Assembly: GCA_964036195.1 (NCBI GenBank)
Contig: OZ038453.1
Location: forward strand, 4,479,469 to 4,543,468
Origin: Sphaerolaimus hirsutus
Taxonomy: Eukaryota; Nematoda; Chromadorea; Monhysterida; Sphaerolaimidae
DNA: 64,000 nt
Direction of reading: 5' to 3'
Shown one piece after another: positions 10,159 through 19,424 of the stretch. How positions within the stretch are numbered: the stretch's first letter is position 1; the number at the start of each line of letters is the position of its first letter. Below the pieces are notes generated by a model. It was given only the letters and a program-made list of their open reading frames with translations, searched no databases and was not told the origin of the DNA. Position numbers and translations under genes: made by a program.

Positions 10159-10481
10159 CCACATTCACAACCTCCCACGTCCCCTTGCTACCAAGCAAAC
10201 CGCTTGCAGCAACGGAACAATGGCAGCTGACCGAGCCGTCGAAGACAAGCGTCGACGAGACCGAGAAGCTCCGACAAGCCCTTGAGCAACTCGTCGAGGA
10301 ATCTGAGAAGCTCCCCAACTGGCCAGGTCGACCGGGAGGGGCCCCAGAAGACCAGGCGCCCGGGCACGGGGAAGGCCGCCAGCCTGAGGAGGATGCCGTC
10401 GAACCCATGGACGAGCATCATGAGGAGGGCTGGGAAAATGCCGGCGTTGAGGACGCCGACGATCTGCTACCACAGGAGTGA
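9924..10481 (+). CDS. Acidic coiled-coil-like tail protein, native 3' end of the element
   Basis: 185 residues, the intact version of the segment truncated in unit 1. It has a heptad-like stretch (ETEKLRQALEQLVEE) at about 112-127, a Pro/Gly-rich linker and a strongly acidic end (DADDLLPQE). It stops with TGA at 10,479-10,481, a few bases before the proposed LTR. Function unknown. It overlaps the end of the envelope-tail frame by about 230 bases in another frame. Confidence 0.4.
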   Translation: MSNQTFLSIPQSFHKFNEVNQKLVKSKIKQSKKIRDFSQTNTFTVRHRARRDGRKSCSRSRSPSVPFDQLNTVTSQCLTTFTTSHVPLLPSKPLAATEQWQLTEPSKTSVDETEKLRQALEQLVEESEKLPNWPGRPGGAPEDQAPGHGEGRQPEEDAVEPMDEHHEEGWENAGVEDADDLLPQE

Positions 10482-10487
10482 TGAAAG

Positions 10488-11689
10488 TGTCACAGGTGTT
10501 TGATTTTGATTTTCACATCAATAATCTTTTCATATCACTCGCTGTGATTGGCTGTGATAAAATTAAATTAGATTTAATTTTTAATTCTCGTTTCGGGAGT
10601 GTGTAACATTATCGTAAAATGTAAAACTTTTAATATTTAAGTTGACGTTCTTATGTTCGCTTTTATATTTAGTTAATTCAGTTTATCAGCATTCCTTTTT
10701 AGTTCACGTCCCATTTTTTAACATCTTCACATTCACCATTTAATATCTCAAGCGATCATGTTTACAACGTGCGCTTTACGTTGCTCACATATTTAGATCT
10801 TAGTCATTGCTCACATTCCACCACATTTCCTTGACAAGCAGCACGCAAATACGCCGACATGTTTATGTTAAGCGGCGGGCTCGCCCCAAGCGAGGGGCTG
10901 GGCCCGCGCGCCATTTCAAATGCTGTCTGGCTTGTCTCACATTTTCACTATCTTGCCAGTTTAGCTCACTTTTCATCGGAAGAGCGAGCGGGCAAGAATT
11001 GAACTTTCACAATTGGAAATGTTGGGTAAAAATCGGAGATTAGAGCCGACCGATTGGCGCCAAGCTAGTCGCCATCGGTCTGGCCCTTAAAAGCCGATCT
11101 CACAGCTAAAATCGGCAGTGTTTGCAACCTCGTCAACTTCACACAAATCTCTTCCTAGGATCTAAATAAGCGCCGTTGTCACCTTTATTAAGTCGCTTAT
11201 TTTTTGGTGCTAAGTTTTAACTCTTGGTGCTTAAAATCACCTTAGTGCTTTATTCACATCCGCGCTATTTAAGGTGCTTTGTTCACAACCGCGCCACTTA
11301 ATTATCGCCTTTTGTCGTAATTAAGTGCCTTCTTAAAATTGCCTTATTTCTTCGGTAATTTACGTTTAATTTACATTTCATTTAAGTAATTAATTTAGTT
11401 GTAAATTAATTCCTTTATTTAATTATATTTTATTTACATTTATTTCGTTGTATTTAATTGTTTAAATAAAAACGTTCGTCAAACCCTCTTGGAAACAATT
11501 TAAATATTGATTCACACTAACTCACGTCAATTCACGTCAACTCAACTAATCACATTGATAAAATAGCGGAACGTCAACTAAGAGACGACGCTTCACGTCA
11601 CAATTCATTCGTTCACATTCGTCCTCTTCCTCGGTTAGGAATAGGAGCTCGTTCACAAGTCAAGTCAACTAATTCCGTACTATTTTACA
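10488..11689 (+). repeat. Putative 3' LTR of the BEL/Pao element
   Basis: Non-coding, AT-rich segment directly after the last element ORF. It can be bounded as TGTCACAG at 10,488 to ATTTTACA at 11,689 (TGT...ACA ends), with the purine-rich GGAGTGATGAAAG just upstream as a possible polypurine tract. TCACA pentamers continue through it at the element's density and largely cease beyond it, which supports the right boundary. No 5' LTR is in view, so the ends cannot be checked by comparison. Confidence 0.4.
11465..11470 (+). promoter_or_regulatory. Polyadenylation signal AATAAA in the putative LTR
   Basis: Canonical AATAAA about 220 bases before the proposed LTR end, followed by a GT/C-rich stretch. 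The position suits the R/U5 boundary of an LTR. Confidence 0.35.
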
Positions 11690-11786
11690 GTAAGTGGGAA
11701 TCAACTAAGCTGTTAATCAAGGAAATATGGTAAACTATTTCACTTTTAATCAAGGAATATTGACATCTGATTTGTGACTGATACAG

Positions 11787-14221
11787 AGTTTGCAACATCA
11801 TGTGTGAACACTGGATGCCAAAAACTGGCTGAACCAAAAGTGGCTACATATTCAGACAGCATTACTGACCCAGCCATCAAATCTGTGTTAGAGGTAACCA
11901 ATTATTGTGTATTTCTAGCAAGGAAATAAAGTAATGCAGCAGAGTTGCGAAAGCGTATTTACGCTTACCCGAAATACCCGGGTAAATGGGTATTTATACT
12001 TACGCTTACGCTTACGCTTTCATAAAATACCTGTACGCTTTATTACGCTTTCCTGGCCGAATTACCCGGGTACTAAAAGCGTAAAAAAACTTTTCACGCG
12101 GCCCAGTTTTACGGTTTTCAAAAAGCGTGAAACTACAAAAAAACAATATGAACGACAATGCGTACCAAAATAAAATTACTGCGTGTGTGCATAAACACAC
12201 TGAAGATGGTGGTACATGTACAAATTGTGCTAAAATTCTGTCGCCTGCAATATCGTGGCGTCAGACTAGGAATTTTTGGGGCGACGATGGATTCCGTCAA
12301 CAGCACTTACCGTATTACCTCGAAATACCCCTGTGGGGGTTTATTTTTTCGCCAGCGAAATTTTAGGGGGGTTAATTCGAGGGGGGCTTATTCGAGGGGG
12401 TTTATTATTTCCCGAGCCAATTTTGAGGGGGCGGGGGGATGGGGTTAATTCAAGGGGGCTGGATAATTCAAGGTAATACGGTGGGTCCCAGTTAGATGAA
12501 GTTGTGTTGTTATATGGTGATCGTGTTGATGAAATGATGTGAAAAAATGAATGGAAATGATATATAAAGTCGTCTAAAAGTGAAAGCTAGGGTGTTTCCC
12601 CATGCTCAACAGCAGGAGCACTTTCTAGAAAATTTTTACGCTTACGCTTTTTTTTACGCTTTCCTAGGTATTTTAAAAATACCTTACGCTTTTAGTATCC
12701 ATACTCAAAATTTGGAAAGTGTATTTACGCTTACGCTTACGCTTTCCAAAAATACCGGTATTTTAACAACTCTGTAATGCAGTGTCATATAAAAAATAAT
12801 TGAATGTACCGTAAAAGGTTTTATGCCGGAAAGGCAGAATATTATACATCATCAGACAATATAAAACTTTTTACTATACATTTTTACTATAAAACTTAAA
12901 GCTTGCTGCCAACCATTGCTAAAATTGTACTCATAGAAAATGGCGATTTTTGTTTCTATTTACTTTCTTTTGCCAAATTTCAGACACTATTTTCAGTCAT
13001 TCATTCATGAACAATTCTACAATTATTTTTTACATGACAACTTTGCTCTTGACAACAATTGGGTGTAATATTGTGGGAAAGCATCACATTCATGGTTCTG
13101 TCAGAAGGATGTTTTTAAGTGTTTTCTTTTCACACACACACACACATCCGGCCACTTCACACACTCCACCAACCGTTTTTGACTCTGTGGTGTAGTTTCA
13201 ACTTGATAGTGATTACCGTATTTCTTCTAATAGAACGGCATACCTCCAATAGAACGGCACCTCCAATAGAACGGCAGGTTTCGGCACTTTTTTACACCCA
13301 CGAAAAAAATAGAACGGCAGCCTCCAATAGAACGGCACCTCTAATAGAACGGCAGGTAGAAATTACGCTGTACGAGTGGCAAAACACAAAAATATATGAG
13401 AAATTGGTGGTTAGATCAGGCTGTTCAGAACTATGATTTGAAAAATAGGTTGTTTTCACATTTGGTTTTGTTTGGATTGATGACCTGAGATTAAAATGTC
13501 GCTCCTGTCTCACTAAAAATACTACCTATGTTCAAATAAAACGGCAGCCTCCAATAGAACAGCACCTCCAATAGAACGGCACCTCCAATAGAACGGCAGG
13601 TAAAAAAGTTGACGAAAAAAATAGAACGGCGCCGTTCTATTAGAAGAAATACGGTAGTGTTCCTACTTTTTCACGCTTGTTTTCATTCTTCACACAGATA
13701 TGTCAATCGTTGTGTGATCTATTGTCTGCAAACGCAACCGAAGTACTTGTCTGCAGACAGAAATGTATTCACCAGGACAATTTACTCTGCGTTCGTATTT
13801 TAGATGTTCCAAATTGTTTGGGAAATTTCATGGAAATATTGAACTTTGTTTTGAAAACGAAAAATTTACTTGCCACTTGGTTTATTTTACTTGTTAGAAT
13901 ACTTGGTTTTATTTACTTGTTTAATTTCACATCACTACCAATATGGTCAACTATTCAAGTGTCAAATGTAATGCAAAATGTCAAAAGCTCATTAATAAAG
14001 TATTTTCACTTTTGACATTTGACATTTGACATATTTTTACACTTTACAGGGTGCGGAAGATAACAATTTGCGCAATTCACCTAAGACGGTTCACTTCTTT
14101 AAAATTACATGTAATTTTTACTATTTACAGGTCATGTACAATATCTTCAGACCAATTTTATGCCAGAAACATTGTACAGGAAATTCTTATAGGGAAATAT
14201 GTGAGAATGGCTGCAATGAAG
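11787..14221 (+). CDS. Three in-phase exons of an unidentified cysteine-rich protein
   Basis: Exon A is 11,787-11,893 (acceptor ACTGATACAG, donor GAG/GTAACC). Exon B is 13,698-13,790 (TTCACACAG, TGC/GTTCGT). Exon C is 14,131-14,221 (CTATTTACAG, GAAG/GTAAAT). Their phases fit (A ends phase 0, B is 0-0, C is 0-1), so together they read without a stop. The peptide has paired cysteines: SCVNTGC in A, ICQSLC and VCRQKC in B, LCQKHC and ICENGC in C, mostly a repeated C-x3-C pattern. I do not recognise the family. The introns contain a hAT element (11,940-12,774) and a hairpin element (13,213-13,656). The gene continues left, beyond the retroelement, and probably right: GACATCACCCC near 14,540 opens a short frame ending at a TGA near 14,583, with a weak acceptor. 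Confidence 0.5.
11940..12774 (+). mobile_element. Non-autonomous hAT-like element with TTACGC repeats
   Basis: Terminal inverted repeats CAGAGTTG and CAACTCTG are flanked by the exact 8-base duplication TAATGCAG (11,932-11,939 and 12,775-12,782). An 8-base duplication with CAG-type ends is the hAT hallmark. The interior is dominated by iterated TTACGCTTACGC and ACCCGGGTA motifs, with no transposase. A second element (12,308-12,482) is inserted inside it. Confidence 0.85.
12308..12482. mobile_element. TACCGTA hairpin element (TTACCTCGAAATA subtype)
   Basis: Starts TACCGTATTACCTCG and ends in the near inverse, AAGGTAATACGGT. The interior holds GGGG-rich repeats of TTATTCGAGGGG type. It sits inside the hAT-like element. 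Confidence 0.75.
13213..13656. mobile_element. TACCGTA hairpin element with AATAGAACGGC repeats
   Basis: Same TACCGTATTTC outer ends as the family, but the interior is about ten copies of CCAATAGAACGGCA instead of G-tract units. The right end GAAGAAATACGGTA inverts the left end. Confidence 0.75.
13958..14056. mobile_element. TGTCAAATG palindromic MITE copy
   Basis: A short copy of the family: GTGTCAAATGTAATGC on the left and TTGACATTTGACAT repeats with TTTACAGGGTGCGGA on the right. It lies directly upstream of exon C. Confidence 0.55.
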
Positions 14222-14602
14222 GTAAATGGCTTTTTTGAACCTCTTATTAGATTTTTTTAGATTGTAAATGCACAAGGGTAAGAAAGTGTGAAAGTTTCAG
14301 ATTAACTTGAAATTTTTTTTTCTCAGAATTTAACATATGACATTTGGTACTTGTTAGTGTAAAATATTAGGTAACTTTTTATAGCAGAAAAATCTATCAA
14401 GATTCTATCTAGAATTCTATCAGATCAGAAATTCAAGCACAGTTGTGTATTTAAAAAAGTTATTTTTCAAAAAATGACCATACAGTTCTAGGCATATTTT
14501 TTACATTTTCACAGCACTAATTTAACTGCATACAAAGACATCACCCCCACAGCATTTGGCTATCCATATGCACCTGCATGCTGATGGAACTTGTAAAATA
14601 CC

Positions 14603-15488
14603 TACCGTATTTCCTCGAAATACCCCCTTGAATTAACCCCCCAGGTGTTTTCGAGCTGAGGAAAAAATACCCCCTCGAAATACCCCCCTCTTAAATGAGG
14701 TACATCATGTATACAATGTAAATGATGTATTTATTGGTGCCAAATCTCATCGTAGCTATACTCGGCGGACATGATACTCTGCGCTCTTACTCATTTATGC
14801 TTCACGTTGGAAGCGTGCCAATGATGATGAAGCATGCGATTTTTGTATAAAGATTAAAGAAACATCTTTGTCAATAAGTTAACGTATACTCCAGTTACTT
14901 TACACCCTGCACGCGTGGTTCCCGCTGGAAGCGTGCCAACGATTTTTTACGCATGCGATTCTCATGAAAAGTTGATAAAAGTCAGCTCTCTTATAACGCT
15001 ATACGTTAACTTATTCACAGCAATGATTTTTTTATCTTTTTTTACAAAAACCGCATGCTTTATCATCATTGGCACGCTTCCAACGTGAGACATAAATGAG
15101 TGCGAGGGCAGAGTATCATGTACGCCGAGTATATAGTGTTAAAACAAAGATGACTTTTTCAACTTTTTATGAAAATCGCATGCGTAAAGTAAATCTTGGC
15201 AAGCTTCCAGCGGGAACCCACGCATGCAGGGTGTAAAGTGACTGGAGTATATACGTAGAGCAGTTTGTAAAGCTATCTAGGTACGTTTGTCTGTTCTAAT
15301 AAGTCCCGTTTGGTGACGTTTATTTCCAGTTTTAGGTATGTTCTTCTGTCCCTTAGGTATTGGCCCATTCTTTTCTACGATATTTACGAAAATTTATGGA
15401 GAAATAACAACCCCCCTCGAATAAGCCCCCTCAAAAATTCCACTCTGAAAAAATGAACCCTCTGGGGGTATTTCGTGGAAATACGGTA
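14603..15488. mobile_element. TACCGTA hairpin element, long copy
   Basis: Starts TACCGTATTTCCTCG and ends GTGGAAATACGGTA. Its interior holds a second palindrome built from GCATGCG and TTGGCACGCTTCCA segments (14,760-15,240), so a further element is probably nested in it. Confidence 0.7.
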
Positions 15489-15803
15489 GGTAATTATTCC
15501 CGGTGTTGCGCCCTTTCAGAACGGCGCCAAAAAGTTGGTGACACCGTACCGAAATAAATGGCGCCTGGCGCCTTTTTCTGTGGCGTCTTTGACGATCTTT
15601 TTTGTTGACAATTTTTCATCAGTAATATCTAGCTACACACAACACTGTATTTTTTCATTAACGTATTTACGCCATGGCGCTTTACCGAACCCCAGCGCCT
15701 AGCGCCACAGCAAAATGGCGCCAAGCGCCAGAAGTGCCATGGCGCTTTCCCATTACTATTTTACTCATGATATTCTAGATTCGATTCATAACACAATTTG
15801 ATC

Positions 15804-16320
15804 TACCGTATTTCCTCGAAATACCCCCGGGGGGGTTATTTTTTTCAGAGTGAGAATTTTGAGGGGGGGTTAAACGAGGGGGGTATTTCGAGGGGGGGGG
15901 GTTATTATTTCGCCAGAAATTTTTTGAAAACCAAGTACTAAATTGTCGTCTGAAACGTCTGCAGACGTCGAAAATGCAACAAAAATCGCCATTTATAAGA
16001 CTCTAAAGACTTGTATAAGTGTGTAGACGTAAATATAATCACTGTTCTCACATAACAGAGTCATCGTTTTTAACGTGTGTTTTGCATTACCCAGATGACA
16101 AACCGCAGCCTTTGTCATTTACGTTCTCTATACACTAAATTTGGGGGGGGGTATTTCGAGGGGGGGGGTTTATAAGTTCATAGTGTCCATTTTGAGGGGG
16201 GGGGGTATTTCAAGGGGGGGGGGTATTTCGAGGGGGGGGGGGGTTTATAAGTTCATAGTGTCCATTTTGAGGGGGGGGGGGTATTTCAAGGGGGGGGGGG
16301 TATTTCGAGGAAATACGGTA
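15804..16320. mobile_element. TACCGTA hairpin element with expanded G-tract repeats
   Basis: Ends TACCGTATTTCCTCG and GAGGAAATACGGTA. The interior contains several tandem units of GTATTTCGAGGGGGGG and two copies of TTTATAAGTTCATAGTG. The open frames here are artefacts of the repeat. Confidence 0.8.
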
Positions 16321-16465
16321 GCCTAACCGCATGCTTTGCATAGTGCTACCGTAAATTGATGAATAAGTTAATTTAACGAATCTGACAATGGAACCAATTA
16401 ATTATGGTGCTTTCTTCGAAATAGTTGGTTCATCATTCCGACGGGTTATGGTAGCGTTCAGGGGG

Positions 16466-16602
16466 CGGTCCCGCACCTTGTAAAATGATGCGTAACATGT
16501 CAAATGTCATGCAAAGTGTCAATGAAAATCAAAAAGGAAATTTTTTATAAATACAACTTTTGACACTTTTTATGACATTTGACACTTTACAGGTGCGGAA
16601 AC
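16466..16602. mobile_element. TGTCAAATG palindromic MITE copy
   Basis: Left arm CCCGCACCTTGTAAAATG, then ATGTCAAATGTCATGC. Right arm GACATTTGACACTTTACAG, then GTGCGGAA. The arms are inverted. Confidence 0.75.
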
Positions 16603-16918
16603 GTTACCATGTGCAAAGTTTGCAATACGCAAAAACTATTTATACCTTTTTATTCTGCTCTTTATTACAGATATCTCATGTCTCTTTTATACTCTGTCCT
16701 TTTTGGCTCCAGAAAAGACCCAATATTGGTGATAATTTTTTAATTGTAATTTTCTAGAATATTCACGGGTTTTGTTTGCAATACATTGTTTCGAATTGAA
16801 AAAATATTGAATCACCATAATGTGATTGTTGATGTTTTTCGACGAAATCCAAACATATATTTTGTTGCTATCACAACAAAAACGATTAGACAAAAATTGG
16901 TAAATATAAAGAATTGAC

Positions 16919-17110
16919 CTGGGGCCAGTTCCGCAAAATGAAAAGTGAAATGGCAAAGGCGAAGTGAAACGGCAAGTGAATTGGCAAAAGCGAAGAGAAA
17001 TGACTTTTTTTTTTTCTTCGCTTTTGCCAATTCACTTGCCGTTTCACCTCGCCTTTGCGCTAGTATATCGCTTTTGCCATTTCACTTCTCATTTTGCGGA
17101 ACTGGCCCCT
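16919..17110. mobile_element. GGGGCCAGTTCCGC palindromic element
   Basis: The ends CTGGGGCCAGTTCCGC and GCGGAACTGGCCCCTG are inverted, and nearly the whole element is a foldback of AGTGAAATGGCAAAAGCG-type units. Confidence 0.75.
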
Positions 17111-17198
17111 GACATAAGAATTTATATTTACGTTGATGTTTTGGAATTCTTTGGGCACAAGTGTTGTTAATTGTACAGTATATCAATAAAAAAATACG

Positions 17199-17632
17199 TA
17201 CCGTAAATCCTCGAATAAGTCCCCGGGGGAGTTATTTTTTCCTCAGAATTTTTTGAGGGGGGACTTATTCGAGGGGGGGAGTTATTCGAGGGGGGGGAGT
17301 TATTTCTTCGTCGGAATATTGAGTCAAATACTTGATCAGTATATCATCTGAATGGGGTTAAGTACGCTGCATAAACGTGTGAGCCAGAATAGCAATCCCG
17401 TAATTCATGCAATAAAATCAATGCTAGTGTGCATAAACTGCAAAATAATGAATGCTTTATGATCATATACATACATACGTTTTTTATACGTGGACTTTGT
17501 TCCCACCCATAAAAGAGGGGGGAGTTATTCGAGGGGGGGGAGTTATTTTTTCCTGAGTCAGTTTACAGGGGGGAGTTATTCGAGGGGGGGAGTTTTTCGA
17601 GGGGGGGGGGACTTATTCGAGGATTTACGGTA
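17199..17632. mobile_element. TACCGTA hairpin element (AAATCCTCGAATAAG subtype)
   Basis: Ends TACCGTAAATCCTCG and CGAGGATTTACGGTA. The interior repeats GGGGGAGTTATTCGAG several times. Confidence 0.8.
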
Positions 17633-17888
17633 AATAAAAACGTCAAATGTACTCATCAAAGTTAAAAACATCAGCGTATAAACTGTATTTCTAAAATGCA
17701 CACACTATACGCAGTCAGACTAATAAAATACTAAGCATTTATGTCACGAAATACATGAAAACTAAAAAATAAGGCTATTTTAGTGATTTTATTTTTCTAC
17801 CAATAGCCAAAAAAATAATTTTTAGATCTTTCGATTTTCAATCTTCAACAAAAAAAAATCATTCAAATTTTCCAATCACAATCACAAC

Positions 17889-18179
17889 TAGCATTGAAAA
17901 AATGTCAATTTTTAGAAAATATAATGAAATATAATCTCAGATAATCTCTCAAGAAAAAATATAATTGAATATCTCTCAAAAAAAAAACTGGAAAAAATAT
18001 ATCAGCATTTGAGAGATTTTCTAATATTTTTAAAAAGAATATTTTTTCTATCTCTCAAAAAAAAATTAAATCTCTTTAGAAATTGTGAAAAAAATAGAAA
18101 TCTCAAAAAATCTTATAGTTTCTGCGATTTTCTGACATTTTCATAAAATATAAATCTCCCAGAGATTTTTTCAATGCTA
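17889..18179. mobile_element. hAT-like MITE with ATCTCTC repeats
   Basis: Terminal repeats TAGCATTGAAAAAAT and TTTTTTCAATGCTA are flanked by the exact 8-base duplication ATCACAAC (17,881-17,888 and 18,180-18,187). The interior is iterated ATCTCTCAAAAAA and its inverse. Confidence 0.85.
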
Positions 18180-18212
18180 ATCACAACTCACCCAAAACAT
18201 TTATTCCTTCTC

Positions 18213-18664
18213 AATGGCCCTACACACACTAGTTTTCACCGTGACTGATGTGAAAACTGAAATGGCCACATGGCCATATCCAGCCTACTCTTTTTGTATG
18301 CTATATGTGTTTTAGTTTTCAAATTTTCAAAGTTAAACTTTCATTTATTTAAATTTAAATTAAAATTAAACAAAATTGCTCAATCGTGTTCATTAATTTG
18401 CATCTGAAAAAATTTCAGTTTTCACACGAAGTCACGGTGAAAACTAGTGTGTTTAGGCACAATGGCCCTGCGCACACTAGTTTTCACACGAAATTTCGAA
18501 AACTCATAAGTGAACTTTGAACGTGTTTGAGTTTTCCACAATGAGTCATTTTAAATTTCCGTCAACTGTAGTTGACAGCCAACTCATTGTAGAAAACTCA
18601 AATGCGTTCTAAGCTGATTCGTGAGTTTTCGAAATTTCGTGTGAAAACTAGTGTGTGTAGGCAC
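18213..18664. mobile_element. Two adjacent CACACTAGTTTTCAC palindromic elements
   Basis: Copy 1 runs from CCCTACACACACTAG to CTAGTGTGTTTAGG (about 18,218-18,458). Copy 2 runs from CCCTGCGCACACTAG to CTAGTGTGTGTAGG (about 18,468-18,662). The flanks CTCAATGG, CACAATGG and CACGATGT resemble imperfect 8-base duplications. Copy 2 ends just beside the last resolved exon of the Kunitz-lustrin gene. Confidence 0.6.
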
Positions 18665-18679
18665 GATGTTACATTTTAC

Positions 18680-19424
18680 CTTCTCTGTACTCCGCCCGTG
18701 CAACACACGTACTGCCCGTTCGTGCCCAACTTGCAGCTGAAATTAAAAAAAAAATTGTTTTTTAATTTTTTTCTGATATTTTTGGTTGAAAATAAAAGTA
18801 AAATGTAGAGGAACAGTTCAAAAATTTCAATTTCTTCTCTGATATTTTTGGTTGAAAATAAAAGTAAAATGTAGAGGAACAGTTCAAAATTTCAATTTTT
18901 TGTCTGATATTTTTGGTTGAAAATAAAAGTAAAATGTAGAGGAACAGTTCAAAATTTCACTTTCACTTGGAGCTATTAGTGGCGGTGAAATAAATGTTTT
19001 GCAAATGTGCCTGCAGTTGAATACGGTGAAACATAAATATTTGTTCAAAATTGATCACCAAGAAATCGAACAAATCTATGTATTCGATAATGTAGTGGAT
19101 AAAATTCGAAAAGTAATTCAAAAAAATTAAAAAATCAGACAATCTTTGGAAAATCAAAATCCAAAAAGTCTGTTTAGAACAGAAACACAAACTAAAGAAA
19201 CTAAAAATTGAAGAATTTTTTTTTTTAAACACTTTTTCCTATTGATTTGCCACTACTAAAACACAAACACCCCCCCCCCCACAAAAAAAAATGAACCCAC
19301 GTGTAAGGTGTGGGACACACTCGTGTCTGGGCGCAGGAAATTGGCTGGTTATTTGCATTTGGATCGGTCGATTGATAAAGCAACGGCTGTCCAGAGGGAC
19401 ACGGGAATGTCCCAGATGTGGTCC
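18680..19424 (-). CDS. Two exons: lustrin-type module 13 (split)
   Basis: Exon 19,301-19,424 carries FPCPSGQPLLYQST, ISCAQTRVCPTPYT and ends in phase 2. Exon 18,680-18,736 completes it with CKLGTNGQYVCCTGG. The donor AGAAG/GTAAAA leaves phase 2, so at least one more exon follows. Confidence 0.75.

Larger units (their letters stand above)
2075..10394 (+). repeat. Tandem duplication of a 4,160-base block inside the retroelement
   Basis: Unit 1 runs from about 2,075 to 6,234 and unit 2 from about 6,235 to 10,394, at a constant offset of 4,160. The junction shares short homology (GATGC then TTGCG). Reading the two units side by side I noticed one base difference, ACACCGAGG near 3,262 versus ACGCCGAGG near 7,422. 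Such identity means a very recent duplication, recent conversion, or an assembly artefact. Confidence 0.85.
1..11689 (+). mobile_element. BEL/Pao-type LTR retroelement, rearranged and decayed, left end outside window
   Basis: The stretch holds integrase, A17 protease/RNase H and envelope-like frames plus a non-coding tail that looks like a 3' LTR. The family is assigned from the Pao-type integrase C-terminal domain after the DDE core and from the A17-type region leading into RNase H. The order seen is integrase, RNase H, partial integrase, envelope, RNase H, partial integrase, envelope, tail. This is not the protease-RT-RNase H-integrase order of an intact element, so the locus has been rearranged. 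I see no Gag, no RT fingers/palm region and no 5' LTR, so these lie to the left or are lost. The host + strand exon at 11,787 begins about 100 bases after the proposed LTR end, which suggests insertion into an intron. Confidence 0.85.

Noticed and set aside
11960-12760. Telomere-like TTACGC tandem repeats
   Set aside because: They are bounded by inverted repeats and an 8-base target duplication, so they are the interior of a hAT-like element and not an interstitial telomere.
14760-15240. Possible regulatory palindrome of GCATGCG / TTGGCACGCTTCCA blocks
   Set aside because: It is better explained as an element nested in the 14,603-15,488 hairpin, although I could not define its ends.
16141-16326. 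Gly-rich ORF over G-tract repeats
   Set aside because: Artefact of the TATTTCGAGGGG units of a hairpin element.
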